64,000 bases of DNA from Methylotenera oryzisoli (GTDB lineage Bacteria > Pseudomonadota > Gammaproteobacteria > Burkholderiales > Methylophilaceae): positions 120,663 through 184,662 of the forward strand of contig CAMDTL010000002.1 in assembly GCA_945907735.1 (NCBI GenBank), in the 5' to 3' direction. Shown here piece by piece: positions 44,378 to 54,204 of the stretch. The translations under genes were made by a program, and so were the position numbers. Each line of letters starts with the position of its first letter. The first letter of the stretch is position 1. The notes below the pieces were generated by a model. The model was given only the letters and a program-made list of their open reading frames with translations. It had not been told where the DNA came from and did no database searches.

Positions 44378-46765
44378 ATGCTGATAGAAAAAATGGATAA
44401 CTATAAAAAAATGCACACGCAATTTAGATTAAACAAACGTCAATGCTTAATTTTAGCAACATTGCTTGCGTCGCCAACTGCACTGGCGGAAAACAAAGCT
44501 GAGGTGCTGGAAACGGGTGCCATTGAGGTGATTTCTACTACGCCACTACCAGGTATTGGTACTAGCATTAATCAAGTACCTGCTAATGTGCAATCGGTCA
44601 GTGCTAAAGATATTGCCAAGCAACACACGCTAGAATTATCAGATTATATTAATAATAACCTCGGCGGCGTAACGATTACCGAAGGCCAAAGCAACCCGTA
44701 TATGGCCGATGTGAACTTTCGTGGTTTTACTGCATCGCCCTTAGCTGGCGCGCCGCAGGGTTTGTCCGTGTTTCAAGATGGCGTGCGTATTAACGAACCC
44801 TTTGGCGATACGGTGAACTGGGGCTTAATGCCACAGAGCGCGATTTCCAGCATCAACTTAATGCCAGGCTCTAACCCAGTATTTGGCCTGAACACTTTAG
44901 GCGGTGCGCTTTCTGTCAACACCAAAAGTGGCTCTAGCTACCCAGGTTTATTTGCAGAAGTGATGGCGGGATCATGGGCGCGGCGTGGTTTTAATGCAAC
45001 TTATGGTGGCGAGAGCGGCAATATCGATTATTTTGTTACCGCCAATTTTAATAAAGAAAACGGCTGGCGTGATTATTCACAAAGTGAAGTGAATCAATTA
45101 TTTGGCAAAGTGGGCTGGCAAAATGAGACGACTGATCTGGATTTAAGCTTAACGCTCGTTCACAACAACTTAAACGGCGTGCAAGCGCTGCCAGAAAGCT
45201 GGCTTAATAAGCCTAAAATTGGCTACACTTTCCCCGACAGCATAGGCAACCGCATGCAAATGTTAACGCTTAAAGGCAGTCATTTTTTTGACGACGATCA
45301 CTTAGTAGGCGCTAATGTGTATGTGCGCAATAGCCGCATTAATAATTTTGCCAGCAACACCAACGATTGCTTTGCTAGCACCGAAACTGGTGCGGGTGAC
45401 GAGTGCGATCAAACGCTGCTAGAAGCCGTAAATATTGCCAACCAGGGCGCGAATGAGCAATCTTCGACCAGCCAACTAGGCTATGGCTTTGCGGCGCAGT
45501 ATTCGTATTTGGGTGATGTGATGCAACATAAAAATCAATTCACCGCCGGTTTTAGTGCTGATTTAGGCCGTACTAAATACAAAGCCGATGAACAAACTAG
45601 CAATTTCAGTCAAGACCGTGGTGCAACGCCCAGTAGCGATTTTGAAACTGAAACTGATATAAAAGCCAACAATAAATACCTTGGTTTATACGCCACAGAT
45701 ATTTTCTCTGTGAATGACAAATTTCATGTCACTTTATCGGGTCGCTATAACTATGTGCAAGTGCGCATCAAGGACAATATGGAGGCGGATGCAAACACGG
45801 GTAAGTTCGTTTCTGGCGCTGCCGATAATATTAAACACACCTTTAACCGTTTTAACCCTGCCATTGGCTTAAACTACAACCCGAACGCCAGCTTGGGATT
45901 TTTTGCGGGTTATAACGAAGGCATGCGCGCACCCACGCCAATTGAGCTAAGCTGTGCCGACCCGCTGACGCCATGTCGGTTACCGACGGACTTTTTGGCT
46001 GATCCAGTGCTAGACCCGGTGATTTCCAAAACGCTTGAAGTGGGTGTACGTGGCAAATTGAATGCCAACTTACATTGGAACGCAGGCGTGTTTCACACTG
46101 GACTTAAAGACGACATTCAATTTATTAGCAGTGGCAATAGCTTTAATTTAGGCTATTTTGATAACGTGGGCGATACGCAGCGCCAAGGGCTAGAATTAGG
46201 GTTGGGCGCCACCTTTGACAAGCTTAATTTGACGGCCAATTATCAGTATTTGCGCGCTACGTTTAAAAACAGCGTGCAGTTTCATAACGAAAATAACTCA
46301 TCTGTCGACGATGAAGGCAACTTTACAGCCAATGCGGGCGATTACTTACCCAATATTCCCAAACATTCGCTTAAGCTGCGCGCTGCTTATGACTTTACGC
46401 CAGCGTTAACCGTTGCTTTAAACATGATTGCCAGCGGCAGTATATTTGCGCGCGGCGATGAAAATAATCAAGATGTAAACGGTAAAGTGGCGGGTTACAC
46501 GGTGTTTAATGCCGATGCCAATTGGCGTTTTCACCAAAGCTGGAGCGGCTTCTTAAAAGTGACGAACATTGCCGATAAAGACTATGCCAGCTTGGGTATT
46601 TTAGGCACTAACGCGTTTACCGATGCCAGCAAGAGCTTTAATGAAAACCCTGCCGGTTGGCAGGCTGAACAGTTTCAATCACCAGGCGCACCACGTGCTG
46701 CTTGGATTGGTTTGCGTTATGAGTTTGGCGGCAAAAAATCCTTATCTAATTTCGATAACGATTAA
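44378..46765 (+). CDS. TonB-dependent outer-membrane receptor
   Basis: Outer-membrane 22-strand beta barrel with a plug, taking up a chelated metal or other ligand using TonB energy. The precursor is 795 residues; a signal peptide is clear in FRLNKRQCLILATLLASPTA with cleavage after LA, so the start may be ATG 44378 or ATG 44411 (MHTQFRLN), neither with a strong ribosome binding site. The plug is about residues 50-180 (VPANVQSVSAKDIAKQ, VNFRGFTASPLAG, GLNTLGGALSVNTKSG); the barrel follows, ending in WIGLRYEFGG. A TonB box may lie in IEVISTTPLP. No siderophore genes are near. The divergent MoxY-like pair makes a link to methylotroph metal (lanthanide or calcium) sensing possible, but this is only inference. 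Confidence 0.93.
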   Translation: MLIEKMDNYKKMHTQFRLNKRQCLILATLLASPTALAENKAEVLETGAIEVISTTPLPGIGTSINQVPANVQSVSAKDIAKQHTLELSDYINNNLGGVTITEGQSNPYMADVNFRGFTASPLAGAPQGLSVFQDGVRINEPFGDTVNWGLMPQSAISSINLMPGSNPVFGLNTLGGALSVNTKSGSSYPGLFAEVMAGSWARRGFNATYGGESGNIDYFVTANFNKENGWRDYSQSEVNQLFGKVGWQNETTDLDLSLTLVHNNLNGVQALPESWLNKPKIGYTFPDSIGNRMQMLTLKGSHFFDDDHLVGANVYVRNSRINNFASNTNDCFASTETGAGDECDQTLLEAVNIANQGANEQSSTSQLGYGFAAQYSYLGDVMQHKNQFTAGFSADLGRTKYKADEQTSNFSQDRGATPSSDFETETDIKANNKYLGLYATDIFSVNDKFHVTLSGRYNYVQVRIKDNMEADANTGKFVSGAADNIKHTFNRFNPAIGLNYNPNASLGFFAGYNEGMRAPTPIELSCADPLTPCRLPTDFLADPVLDPVISKTLEVGVRGKLNANLHWNAGVFHTGLKDDIQFISSGNSFNLGYFDNVGDTQRQGLELGLGATFDKLNLTANYQYLRATFKNSVQFHNENNSSVDDEGNFTANAGDYLPNIPKHSLKLRAAYDFTPALTVALNMIASGSIFARGDENNQDVNGKVAGYTVFNADANWRFHQSWSGFLKVTNIADKDYASLGILGTNAFTDASKSFNENPAGWQAEQFQSPGAPRAAWIGLRYEFGGKKSLSNFDND

Positions 46766-46786
46766 TCAAGTTTAATTGTATTAAGC

Positions 46787-46806
46787 ATGAGGCAAATGCC
46801 TCGTGT
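46787..46806. terminator. Hairpin between TonB receptor and purT
   Basis: CATGAGGCA and TGCCTCGTG form a 9-position stem (one wobble) around AA, 20 bases after the receptor stop. There is no T-run, so it would be at best a weak 3'-end structure. Confidence 0.35.
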
Positions 46807-46841
46807 TATCATTTCGGCTCAAGCAATTTGAGAGTTTTTCT

Positions 46842-48053
46842 ATGTCAATCGGTTCACCTTTAACACCATCCGCCACCAAAGTGATGTTGCTGGGCAGCGG
46901 CGAGCTGGGCAAAGAAGTGATTATCGCACTACAACGTTTGGGGGTTGAAGTCATTGCGGTTGATCGTTACGAAAATGCGCCCGGGCACCAAGTGGCGCAT
47001 CGTGCTTATACCATTGACATGACCGATGCGGTCGCGCTTAAAGCATTAATCAATCAAGAGAAACCGCATTTAATTGTGCCAGAAATCGAAGCGCTCAATA
47101 CCGATGCGCTGGCCGAAATTGAGGCCGATGGCTTCACTATTATTCCAACCGTTAAAGCGGTGCAACTTACCATGAACCGCGAAGGAATCCGCCGCTTGGC
47201 GGCAGAAGAGCTAAAATTACCTGTTTCACCGTATGCGTTTGCGCGCAGTCCCGTCGAGCTGCAAGCCAGCATTGATGGCGGCCAAGGAAAAGCTGGAGTG
47301 GGCTACCCGTGTTTTATCAAACCAACCATGTCATCAAGTGGCAAAGGCCAATCGCGGGTTACCGATGTCAGCCAAGTGCAAGCCGCGTGGGATTACGCCG
47401 CCACTGGCGGGCGCGTGAATCAAGGTGTGGTGATAGTCGAAGGTCAAATTGATTTTGATTACGAAATTACTTTGCTTACTGTGCGTGCAAAAAATGCAGC
47501 AGACAAGATTGAAACCTATTTTTGCGAACCCATCGGCCATGTGCAAAAAGGCGGCGATTATGTCGAAAGTTGGCAGCCACAAGCCATGACGGCCAATGCA
47601 CTGAAAGCTTCGCAACATATTGCCAAAAGCATTACTGATGCGCTGGGCGGCTTAGGTTTATTTGGCGTGGAATTGTTTGTGAAGGGCGATGAGGTGTGGT
47701 TTTCTGAAGTGAGCCCGCGCCCGCACGACACCGGCATGGTGACCATGTGCAGCCAACGTTTAAGCGAGTTTGAACTGCACGCGCGGGCGATTTTAGGCTT
47801 GCCAGTGGATGTGAGCATGACAAACCCTGGCGCAAGTGCGGTGATTTATGGCGGAATCGAATCTAAAAACTTAAAGTATCATGGCCTGCAAGCAGCATTA
47901 AATATACCTTGTAGCGAGGTGCGTTTATTCGGAAAACCGCAATCTTTTGTCAAACGTCGCATGGGCGTGGCGCTGGCGACGGGCAAAGATGCCGATGAAG
48001 CGAGAAGCCGTGCGAAACTGACGGCGAGTCTGGTCAAGCCTAGCGCCGTCTAA
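46842..48053 (+). CDS. purT: Formate-dependent phosphoribosylglycinamide formyltransferase PurT
   Basis: Purine-pathway enzyme that makes FGAR from GAR, formate and ATP, bypassing 10-formyl-THF; fitting for an organism with formate as a C1 intermediate. ATP-grasp protein: N-domain [23 protein letters not shown]-grasp with [15 protein letters not shown], and the metal-binding [14 protein letters not shown]. The frame opens upstream at a GTG (46803), but the ATG at 46842 gives the family-type start [18 protein letters not shown] and 403 residues (E. coli 392), with GAGAG upstream. Its stop overlaps the globin start by one base (TAATG). Confidence 0.95.
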   Translation: MSIGSPLTPSATKVMLLGSGELGKEVIIALQRLGVEVIAVDRYENAPGHQVAHRAYTIDMTDAVALKALINQEKPHLIVPEIEALNTDALAEIEADGFTIIPTVKAVQLTMNREGIRRLAAEELKLPVSPYAFARSPVELQASIDGGQGKAGVGYPCFIKPTMSSSGKGQSRVTDVSQVQAAWDYAATGGRVNQGVVIVEGQIDFDYEITLLTVRAKNAADKIETYFCEPIGHVQKGGDYVESWQPQAMTANALKASQHIAKSITDALGGLGLFGVELFVKGDEVWFSEVSPRPHDTGMVTMCSQRLSEFELHARAILGLPVDVSMTNPGASAVIYGGIESKNLKYHGLQAALNIPCSEVRLFGKPQSFVKRRMGVALATGKDADEARSRAKLTASLVKPSAV

Positions 48054-48484
48054 TGCTCGACAAAATAGAAGAAGTCGGTAGCAATAAATCCACGTTTTAT
48101 GAGCTGCTCGGTGGCGAAAATGGCGGCAACCAAGTTGCAATACAAAAAATCCGCGATTTGGTGGAAACCTTCTACGATATTATGGACAGCGACCCGAAGG
48201 CCGCTGGCATTCGCGCTTATCACGCCCAAGACTTAACCGAAGCACGCGAAAAACTCTTTATGTTTCTTACTGGCTGGACAGGCGGTCCGCAGCTTTATAT
48301 CGAGCGTTATGGACATCCAAGGCTACGTCAACGCCATATGCCATTTTCTATTAGCGAGTCTGAGCGTGATCAATGGATGTATTGCATGATAAAAGCCATG
48401 CAAACTTTGAAGTTAGAAGAAAAGTTAATGCAAAAATTAGCCGAGCAATTGTATGGCGTAGCCGATTTTATGCGCAATCAGTAA
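48053..48484 (+). CDS. Group II truncated haemoglobin
   Basis: Small haem protein (143 residues) of the 2-over-2 globin family, group II, involved in O2 or NO/peroxide chemistry. Family marks are FYDIMDSDPKAAGIRAYH, KLFMFLTGWTGGPQLYIERY with the Trp G8-type environment, GHPRLRQRHMPFSI containing the proximal His, and ERDQWMYCMIKAM. Its ATG overlaps the purT stop (TAATG), so the two are translationally coupled, an unusual pairing. After the stop, 48485-48569 has no gene that I trust. Confidence 0.93.
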   Translation: MLDKIEEVGSNKSTFYELLGGENGGNQVAIQKIRDLVETFYDIMDSDPKAAGIRAYHAQDLTEAREKLFMFLTGWTGGPQLYIERYGHPRLRQRHMPFSISESERDQWMYCMIKAMQTLKLEEKLMQKLAEQLYGVADFMRNQ

Positions 48485-48569
48485 GTTAAAATATTAGCCT
48501 CTATGACCAGCTACAAAAAGCCGATTGAGCCCAAAGAAATGGGAGTCTGCTTGAAAAAGTAGGGCTTTG

Positions 48570-49976
48570 TTAACCTGCTTGTTTGCTAGTTCTTAAACCG
48601 CCTAGCAAGGCGGCTATTGGTACTTTACGATTGATGCCAGACAAGTTTTTTGTGTTATCGGCATTGTTCTTAGTGGGTTCGTACGGCTTGTCAAACCAAG
48701 GATCTGCAGAAGGCTTGCGTGTGTGTTGACGAGGCTTGGCAGGGTATTTTGCTCTATTTGAGTCAATGGCATCATCATTATTAGCATGCTCGCGAGCCGC
48801 ATGGTTAGTGGGTTTTCTGGCAGTTGCTGAAATGTGCGCTTTTTCTTTATCTATTGAGCGTTTAATTAGCTTTTCAATTTCCGCTAAATATTTTTCTTCT
48901 TCTTCACACACTAAAGAAATCGCCACACCACTAGCACCGGCACGGCCAGTACGGCCAATACGATGCACATAATCTTCTGGCGCACTGGGGATCTCGTAGT
49001 TAATCACCATCGGCAAATCACTAATATCTAAGCCGCGCGCAGCCACATCGGTGGCCACCAGCGCAGTAATTTTCCCAGCTTTAAATGCGTCTAAAGCCTC
49101 CAAGCGTTCTTTTTGCGATTTATCGCCATGAATTGATTCGGCCGCAATGCCTTCTTTTTGCAAGGCGCGACTTAAGCGGCCAGCGGTGATTTTTGTTTTG
49201 GTGAAGACAATGACTTGTTTATTGTCTCCCGCTTTTAGTAATTGCGTGAGTAAAGCTTGTTTTTTGCTTTGCTCGACTAAATACACTTTTTGCGTGACGT
49301 TTTCTGCGGTAGCATTGCTGCGCGCGACTTCGATGAGGGTTGGATTGCTTAAAAATTCATCAGCTAACTTTTTGATTTCATTTGAAAATGTCGCTGAGAA
49401 CATTAAGTTTTGGCGTTGTTTGGGCAATAAAGCCAAAATGCGTTTTAAATCAGGCATAAAGCCCATGTCTAGCATTCTATCGGCTTCATCCAACACTAAA
49501 ATTTGTACTTGGCCAAGATTCAAGGTTTTTTGCTCAACATGGTCTAGCAAGCGCCCAGGTGTTGCGACCAAAATCTCAACCCCAGTTTTCAAATGTGGTG
49601 TTTGCGTTTTAATATCCACGCCACCAAATACCACCAAGCTTTTTAGCGACGTATGTTTTGCGTATACTTTGACGCTTTCTTCTACTTGAATCGCCAACTC
49701 ACGCGTCGGCGTTAGCACCAGCGCGCGTATCGGATGCTTGGCGGGCGAGGTACTGCTGCTTGCAAACGGCAACAATTTTTGCAAAATAGGCAGCGTGAAC
49801 GCTGCCGTTTTACCTGTACCCGTTTGCGCGCCCGCCATTAAATCCAAGCCTTGCAAAGCCAATGGAATGGCCTTGGCTTGAATGGGTGTGGGTGAGGTGT
49901 AACCAGTTTCTTGCACCGCCTTTAACAGCGGTGCGGCTAGACCAAGTGCATCAAATTGTATCGTTTCTGTCGTCAT
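48570..49976 (-). CDS. DEAD-box RNA helicase (RhlE-like), short tail
   Basis: ATP-dependent RNA helicase of 468 residues. All motifs are present: Q motif GYTSPTPIQAKAIPLAL, Walker A AQTGTGKTAAF, PTRELAIQ, DEAD box LVLDEADRMLD, SAT (FSAT), ARGLDI, and HRIGRTGRAG. The C-terminal tail (about 375-468) is basic and low-complexity, without RGG repeats. RhlE-like proteins act in ribosome assembly and cold adaptation. It lies 14 bases downstream of a second, longer paralogue, probably by tandem duplication. Confidence 0.93.
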   Translation of the reverse strand: MTTETIQFDALGLAAPLLKAVQETGYTSPTPIQAKAIPLALQGLDLMAGAQTGTGKTAAFTLPILQKLLPFASSSTSPAKHPIRALVLTPTRELAIQVEESVKVYAKHTSLKSLVVFGGVDIKTQTPHLKTGVEILVATPGRLLDHVEQKTLNLGQVQILVLDEADRMLDMGFMPDLKRILALLPKQRQNLMFSATFSNEIKKLADEFLSNPTLIEVARSNATAENVTQKVYLVEQSKKQALLTQLLKAGDNKQVIVFTKTKITAGRLSRALQKEGIAAESIHGDKSQKERLEALDAFKAGKITALVATDVAARGLDISDLPMVINYEIPSAPEDYVHRIGRTGRAGASGVAISLVCEEEEKYLAEIEKLIKRSIDKEKAHISATARKPTNHAAREHANNDDAIDSNRAKYPAKPRQHTRKPSADPWFDKPYEPTKNNADNTKNLSGINRKVPIAALLGGLRTSKQAG

Positions 49977-49990
49977 CGTTTTAAACTAAG

Positions 49991-51823
49991 TTATGCAAAA
50001 CTGCGTGGACGACGCGGTGCATTGTCACCACCAGCACGTGCAGGACGGTCGCTACTGGTTTGATTCGAGTTGGTACGTGGACGCGGATTGCCAAATTTTT
50101 CGCCAATTGAAGCACGCGGCGATTCATTGCGCGGCGCTGAACCAGTAGATGAGCGCGGTGCAGAAGAGCGGTTAGGCCTTTCGCCGAAGCCACCCTCAGG
50201 TTTGCGGGCGTAGGGTTTTGCAGCATTGTTTCTGTCGCCAAAGCCTTTGCTCAACTCACGTGCAAATTGCATATCGGTATCTTTGGTATAGTTGCGGCTG
50301 TTGCCGTTGACTTCACCAGTAGCATCACGTGGAATGGGTTTGCTCGCTTCATTGTTAAATCGATCCGCATTGCGTGCTGGACGATCAGCATAAGCGCCAT
50401 CGCCAAAACCACGGCCTGCTGGGCGTGCACCATCGTGTGTGCGTGTTTTGTTACGGTCGTTAAAACCACCAGCACGAGCACCATAGGTTTTTTCACCAGC
50501 GGGTTTTTCACCCATGACTCTATCGCCAAATGTGCCGCGATTGTTGTCGCGCGATTGATAGCCACCACGATCACCTGGTTTGTGTGCAGAGCGCTCATTA
50601 CGCCCAGCTCCGTATCCACCACGGTCACTATTACCACCACGTCTTGCACCATCTGGCTTGCTAGAAGTAAAACTACGTTTTGGCTCAAAGCCTTCAATCA
50701 CCGCTGCGTCTAATTTTTGACCTGTGAATTGTTCAATTTTGCGCAATAAATGGCGATCCATATTCGATGCGAATGAAATCGCAGTACCTTTATTATTTGC
50801 GCGACCAGTACGGCCAATACGATGTACATAATCTTCAGCGAATTTGGGCAGGTCGTAATTAATGACGTGGCTGATACCTTGCACATCGATACCGCGCGCA
50901 GCTACATCCGTAGCGACTAATACTTTTACATCGCCATGACGTAATTTTGTCAGTGTGCGGTTACGCGCGCCTTGCGTCATATCGCCATGCAGAGCAGCAG
51001 TTTTATGCCCAGCGGCATATAAATCTTCTGCCAACACATCGGCGTGGCGCTTGGTGCTGGTGAAGATAATGGCTTGATTCATGTCTGGCGCAATCAATAA
51101 ATGTTCTAACAGTTTGTTTTTATGCGTCATGTCATCGACAAAGTGCAAGCGTTGCTCAATATTGGCATGCTTTTCTTTTTGGCCAGCCACTTGTAGTGTG
51201 ATTGGGTTGTTTAGGAATTGTTTTGCAATGTGGCCAATGCCATCTAAAGTGGCTGAGAATAATAATGTTTGACGCTCTTTTGGTAATGCAGCGCAAATCT
51301 TTTCAACATCGGGCATAAAGCCCATGTCCAACATACGGTCAGCTTCATCTAACACCAGCATTTGCAAGCGGCTAAGGTCAATGCGGCCGCGTTCCATGTG
51401 GTCAATAAAGCGGCCTGGGGTAGCCACTAAAATATCCAATGGTTGCGACAGTAATTTGTTTTGTAATGGATAGGGCATACCACCTACAATACTCACGGTG
51501 CGTGCACGAATATACTTGCCGTATTTGCGTGCCGCTTCATTCACTTGTGCGGCTAATTCACGTGTTGGCGTGAGTACCAAAATGCGTGGGCCGCGGCTGT
51601 TTGAGGCGTGTGGTGTGGCTAATAAATTTAATGCGGGCAAAGTGAATGCGGCAGTTTTGCCAGTGCCGGTTTGGGCAGAGGCCATAATGTCACGGCCTTT
51701 AAGCGCATCGGGTATTGCTTGCGCTTGCACGGCGGTGGGATTGGTATAACCAGCCTCAAGCACGGCGCGTAAAATGGTAGGGTGTAAATCTAGTGATTCA
51801 AAAGTGGTTGATTCTAAAGACAA
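49991..51823 (-). CDS. DEAD-box RNA helicase with long RG-rich tail, TTG start
   Basis: RNA helicase of 610 residues, paralogue of the next gene. Core (1-375) with AQTGTGKTAAFTLPAL, PTRELAAQ, LDEADRMLDMGFMPD, FSAT, RGIDVQG and HRIGRTGRAN. The last ~225 residues are Arg/Gly/Asn/Asp-rich with many RGG/RGF-like steps, an RNA-binding disordered tail. The start is TTG at 51823: no ATG fits before the Q motif, and AAGGGA lies 7 bases upstream. Likely cold- or RNA-stress-regulated; the long AT-rich leader upstream would fit autoregulation. Confidence 0.92.
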   Translation of the reverse strand: MSLESTTFESLDLHPTILRAVLEAGYTNPTAVQAQAIPDALKGRDIMASAQTGTGKTAAFTLPALNLLATPHASNSRGPRILVLTPTRELAAQVNEAARKYGKYIRARTVSIVGGMPYPLQNKLLSQPLDILVATPGRFIDHMERGRIDLSRLQMLVLDEADRMLDMGFMPDVEKICAALPKERQTLLFSATLDGIGHIAKQFLNNPITLQVAGQKEKHANIEQRLHFVDDMTHKNKLLEHLLIAPDMNQAIIFTSTKRHADVLAEDLYAAGHKTAALHGDMTQGARNRTLTKLRHGDVKVLVATDVAARGIDVQGISHVINYDLPKFAEDYVHRIGRTGRANNKGTAISFASNMDRHLLRKIEQFTGQKLDAAVIEGFEPKRSFTSSKPDGARRGGNSDRGGYGAGRNERSAHKPGDRGGYQSRDNNRGTFGDRVMGEKPAGEKTYGARAGGFNDRNKTRTHDGARPAGRGFGDGAYADRPARNADRFNNEASKPIPRDATGEVNGNSRNYTKDTDMQFARELSKGFGDRNNAAKPYARKPEGGFGERPNRSSAPRSSTGSAPRNESPRASIGEKFGNPRPRTNSNQTSSDRPARAGGDNAPRRPRSFA

Positions 51824-52230
51824 AGTATGTCCCTTTCTCAGTTATCACAAATTAAGTGATAACAAACATAAATAAAACAAAAAGGGCGCAAGCAAACACA
51901 TATAACAAACTCATATATTTTTTAAAATATAAAAGCTTAATATAAACGCGTAAAGCATAATAAATTTAACATGCTTTTTACCAGCGCACGGGCATAGCCG
52001 CTAACCAGTAAAAGATAGACATATTTGTCTATATGATAGCCGCTTCAACATTTCACGAGCGGCAATTGGGTCAGGGCGATGAATCTAAAACTAAAAACTA
52101 AATAAGCAAAAGTTTTAACTTGCGCGCAGTATAACCATTTAAGCGCAAATGTCAAATTAATTAGCCGATTGCAAATTTAAGCACTGCAAATGTGTTAAAA
52201 TCGCGCCCTTTCAAACATCTGGCAGCAAAT
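51824..52230. other. AT-rich divergent gap between helicase and typA
   Basis: About 400 bases without a gene, holding the promoters and leaders of the helicase (minus) and typA (plus). A 7-bp inverted repeat TTATCAC/GTGATAA (51841-51861) sits just before the helicase ribosome binding site and could fold in its leader. TAGACATATTTGTCTA (52016-52031) is a second inverted repeat. The middle (51890-51990) is very AT-rich. No -35/-10 pair stands out clearly. Confidence 0.5.
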
Positions 52231-54054
52231 ATGTCTAGCACTCCTAATTCTCGTAACCTGCGTAATGTCGCAATCATCGCCCACGTTGACCATGGTAAAA
52301 CCACTATGGTAGATAAGCTTTTACAGCAATCTGGCACCTTTGCCTCTCACCAAGCGGTAACCGAGCGTGTCATGGACAGCAACGATCTAGAAAAAGAACG
52401 TGGCATTACTATTTTAGCTAAAAACACCGCGGTGGATTTCGAGGGTATACACATTAATATTGTGGATACACCAGGCCACGCCGATTTCGGCGGTGAGGTA
52501 GAGCGCGTATTAGGCATGGTGGATGGCGTGTTGCTGTTGGTGGATGCGGTAGAAGGCCCGATGCCACAAACACGATTTGTGACCAAGAAAGCTTTGGCTT
52601 TAGGTTTAAAACCTATCGTGGTGATTAACAAAGTTGACCGTCCAGGCGCACGTACCGATTGGGTGATTAATCACACCTTTGATTTGTTTGCTAATTTAGG
52701 TGCGACAGACGAACAGTTGGACTTTCCTGTTATTTATGCATCGGCGCTAAATGGGTTTGCTACCTTGGATATGAAGACCCCATCTGAGACTATGCGCCCG
52801 CTATTTGAGACCATCATCAAACACGTTGAACCGCCTGTGGGCGACCCAAGTGCACCACTGCAAATGCAAATTTCCGCACTCGATTACTCTACTTATACGG
52901 GTCGCTTGGGCGTTGGCCGTGTGCGTAATGGCAAAATAAAAACTGGCCAAGCGGTTACGGTGATGAATGAGAATAAACAAATTGCCGTAGGTAAAATCAA
53001 CCAAGTGTTGGGCTTTCAAGGCTTAGAGCGCGTACCAGTAGAAGAAGCTGAAGCTGGTGACATTGTGATTATCTCTGGGTTAGATGATATTGGCATTGGT
53101 TTTACTATTTGTGACCGTGACAACCCACAAGGCTTGCCGCATTTAGGGGTAGATGAACCCACCTTAACCATGGACTTTATGGTGAACACCTCACCTTTGG
53201 CGGGTACGGAAGGCAAATTTGTTACCAGCCGCCAAATTCGTGATCGCCTGACTAAAGAATTGTTAGTCAATGTGGCGCTTAAGGTAGAAGAAACAGACGA
53301 TACCGATATATTCCGTGTATCTGGTCGTGGCGAGTTGCATTTAACAATTTTGCTTGAGAATATGCGCCGCGAAGGTTTTGAGATGGCAGTAGGTAAGCCA
53401 CGCGTTGTGTTCCGCGAGATTAATGGCGAAAAATGTGAGCCATACGAGATTTTAACGGTAGATTTAGAAGATGATAACCAAGGCGTGGTCATGGAAGAGC
53501 TTGGTCGCCGCCGTGGAGAAATGCAGAATATGGAATCGGACGGCAATGGCCGTACGCGTTTGGAATACAAAATCCCAGCGCGCGGTTTAATTGGCTTTCA
53601 AGGTGAATTTTTAACCATGACGCGCGGCACTGGTCTCATGGCACATATATTTGATGAATACGCGCCAGTCAAACCCGACATGCCTGGTCGTCGCAACGGC
53701 GTGCTGATTTCTGCCGAGCATGGCGAAGCGGTAGCTTACGCGCTTTGGAAACTGCAAGACCGTGGCAAAATGTTCGCCGTGCCAGGCGATAAATTGTACG
53801 AAGGTATGGTCATTGGTATTCACAGTCGTGATAACGATTTAATCGTGAATCCGATTAAGGGCAAGCAGCTGACCAATGTGCGCTCATCAGGCACCGATGA
53901 AGCGGTGCGTTTGATTACGCCGATTGCCTTAACTTTAGAAAGTGCTGTTGAGTTTATTGATGATGATGAGTTGGTGGAAATTACCCCAAAAACCATCCGT
54001 ATTCGTAAACGTTATTTACTGGAGCATGAGCGTAAACGTTCGTTGAAAGAGTAG
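52231..54054 (+). CDS. typA: Ribosome-associated GTPase TypA/BipA
   Basis: Translational GTPase of the EF-G-like family that binds 70S ribosomes and supports 50S assembly at low temperature. G1 is [10 protein letters not shown] at about residues 17-26, G2 ERGITI, G3 [11 protein letters not shown]4 NKVDRPGA. Domain II, domain III, domain V and the C-terminal domain follow ([14 protein letters not shown] end). The frame reaches an upstream GTG at 52192, but the ATG at 52231 gives [15 protein letters not shown] and 607 residues, equal to E. coli BipA. A strong terminator follows the gene. Confidence 0.97.
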   Translation: MSSTPNSRNLRNVAIIAHVDHGKTTMVDKLLQQSGTFASHQAVTERVMDSNDLEKERGITILAKNTAVDFEGIHINIVDTPGHADFGGEVERVLGMVDGVLLLVDAVEGPMPQTRFVTKKALALGLKPIVVINKVDRPGARTDWVINHTFDLFANLGATDEQLDFPVIYASALNGFATLDMKTPSETMRPLFETIIKHVEPPVGDPSAPLQMQISALDYSTYTGRLGVGRVRNGKIKTGQAVTVMNENKQIAVGKINQVLGFQGLERVPVEEAEAGDIVIISGLDDIGIGFTICDRDNPQGLPHLGVDEPTLTMDFMVNTSPLAGTEGKFVTSRQIRDRLTKELLVNVALKVEETDDTDIFRVSGRGELHLTILLENMRREGFEMAVGKPRVVFREINGEKCEPYEILTVDLEDDNQGVVMEELGRRRGEMQNMESDGNGRTRLEYKIPARGLIGFQGEFLTMTRGTGLMAHIFDEYAPVKPDMPGRRNGVLISAEHGEAVAYALWKLQDRGKMFAVPGDKLYEGMVIGIHSRDNDLIVNPIKGKQLTNVRSSGTDEAVRLITPIALTLESAVEFIDDDELVEITPKTIRIRKRYLLEHERKRSLKE

Positions 54055-54078
54055 TTTGAAAACTTACGATTTAAAACA

Positions 54079-54106
54079 AAAAAAGCCGCTGAAAAGCGGC
54101 TTTTTT
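54079..54106 (+). terminator. Intrinsic terminator of typA
   Basis: AAAAAAGCCGCT and AGCGGCTTTTTT form a 12-bp stem with a GAAA tetraloop and a T6 run, 24 bases after the typA stop. The flanking A-run makes it possibly bidirectional. Confidence 0.92.
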
Positions 54107-54134
54107 ATGACTATCATTCACTTCTTAATTTCGA

Positions 54135-54171
54135 TGCCCTGCAAGCCAATATCCATAAGGATTGCAGGGTA
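54135..54171 (-). repeat. 37-nt hairpin repeat, copy 3 (inverted)
   Basis: Reverse orientation relative to copies 1 and 2. The minus strand matches copy 1 at 31 of 37 positions with the shared core ATGGATATTGGCTT. Arms TGCCCTGCAA and TTGCAGGGTA pair, and a TGCTTTTTT tail on the plus strand makes it terminator-like for typA, 80 bases after the main terminator and 33 before the YbiT stop. Confidence 0.75.
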
Positions 54172-54204
54172 TGCTTTTTTAGCCATTTTTTCTTAGAACT
54201 AAAT

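Noticed and set aside
48504..48563. Short ORF MTSYKKPIEPKEMGVCLKK after the globin gene
   Set aside because: Only 19 codons, no convincing ribosome site, and not matched to any family; could be a remnant but not supported.
50251..50713. Two overlapping 148-codon frames across the helicase tail
   Set aside because: Low-complexity Val/Thr/Ala/Ile translations caused by the repetitive RG-rich tail of the helicase on the minus strand.
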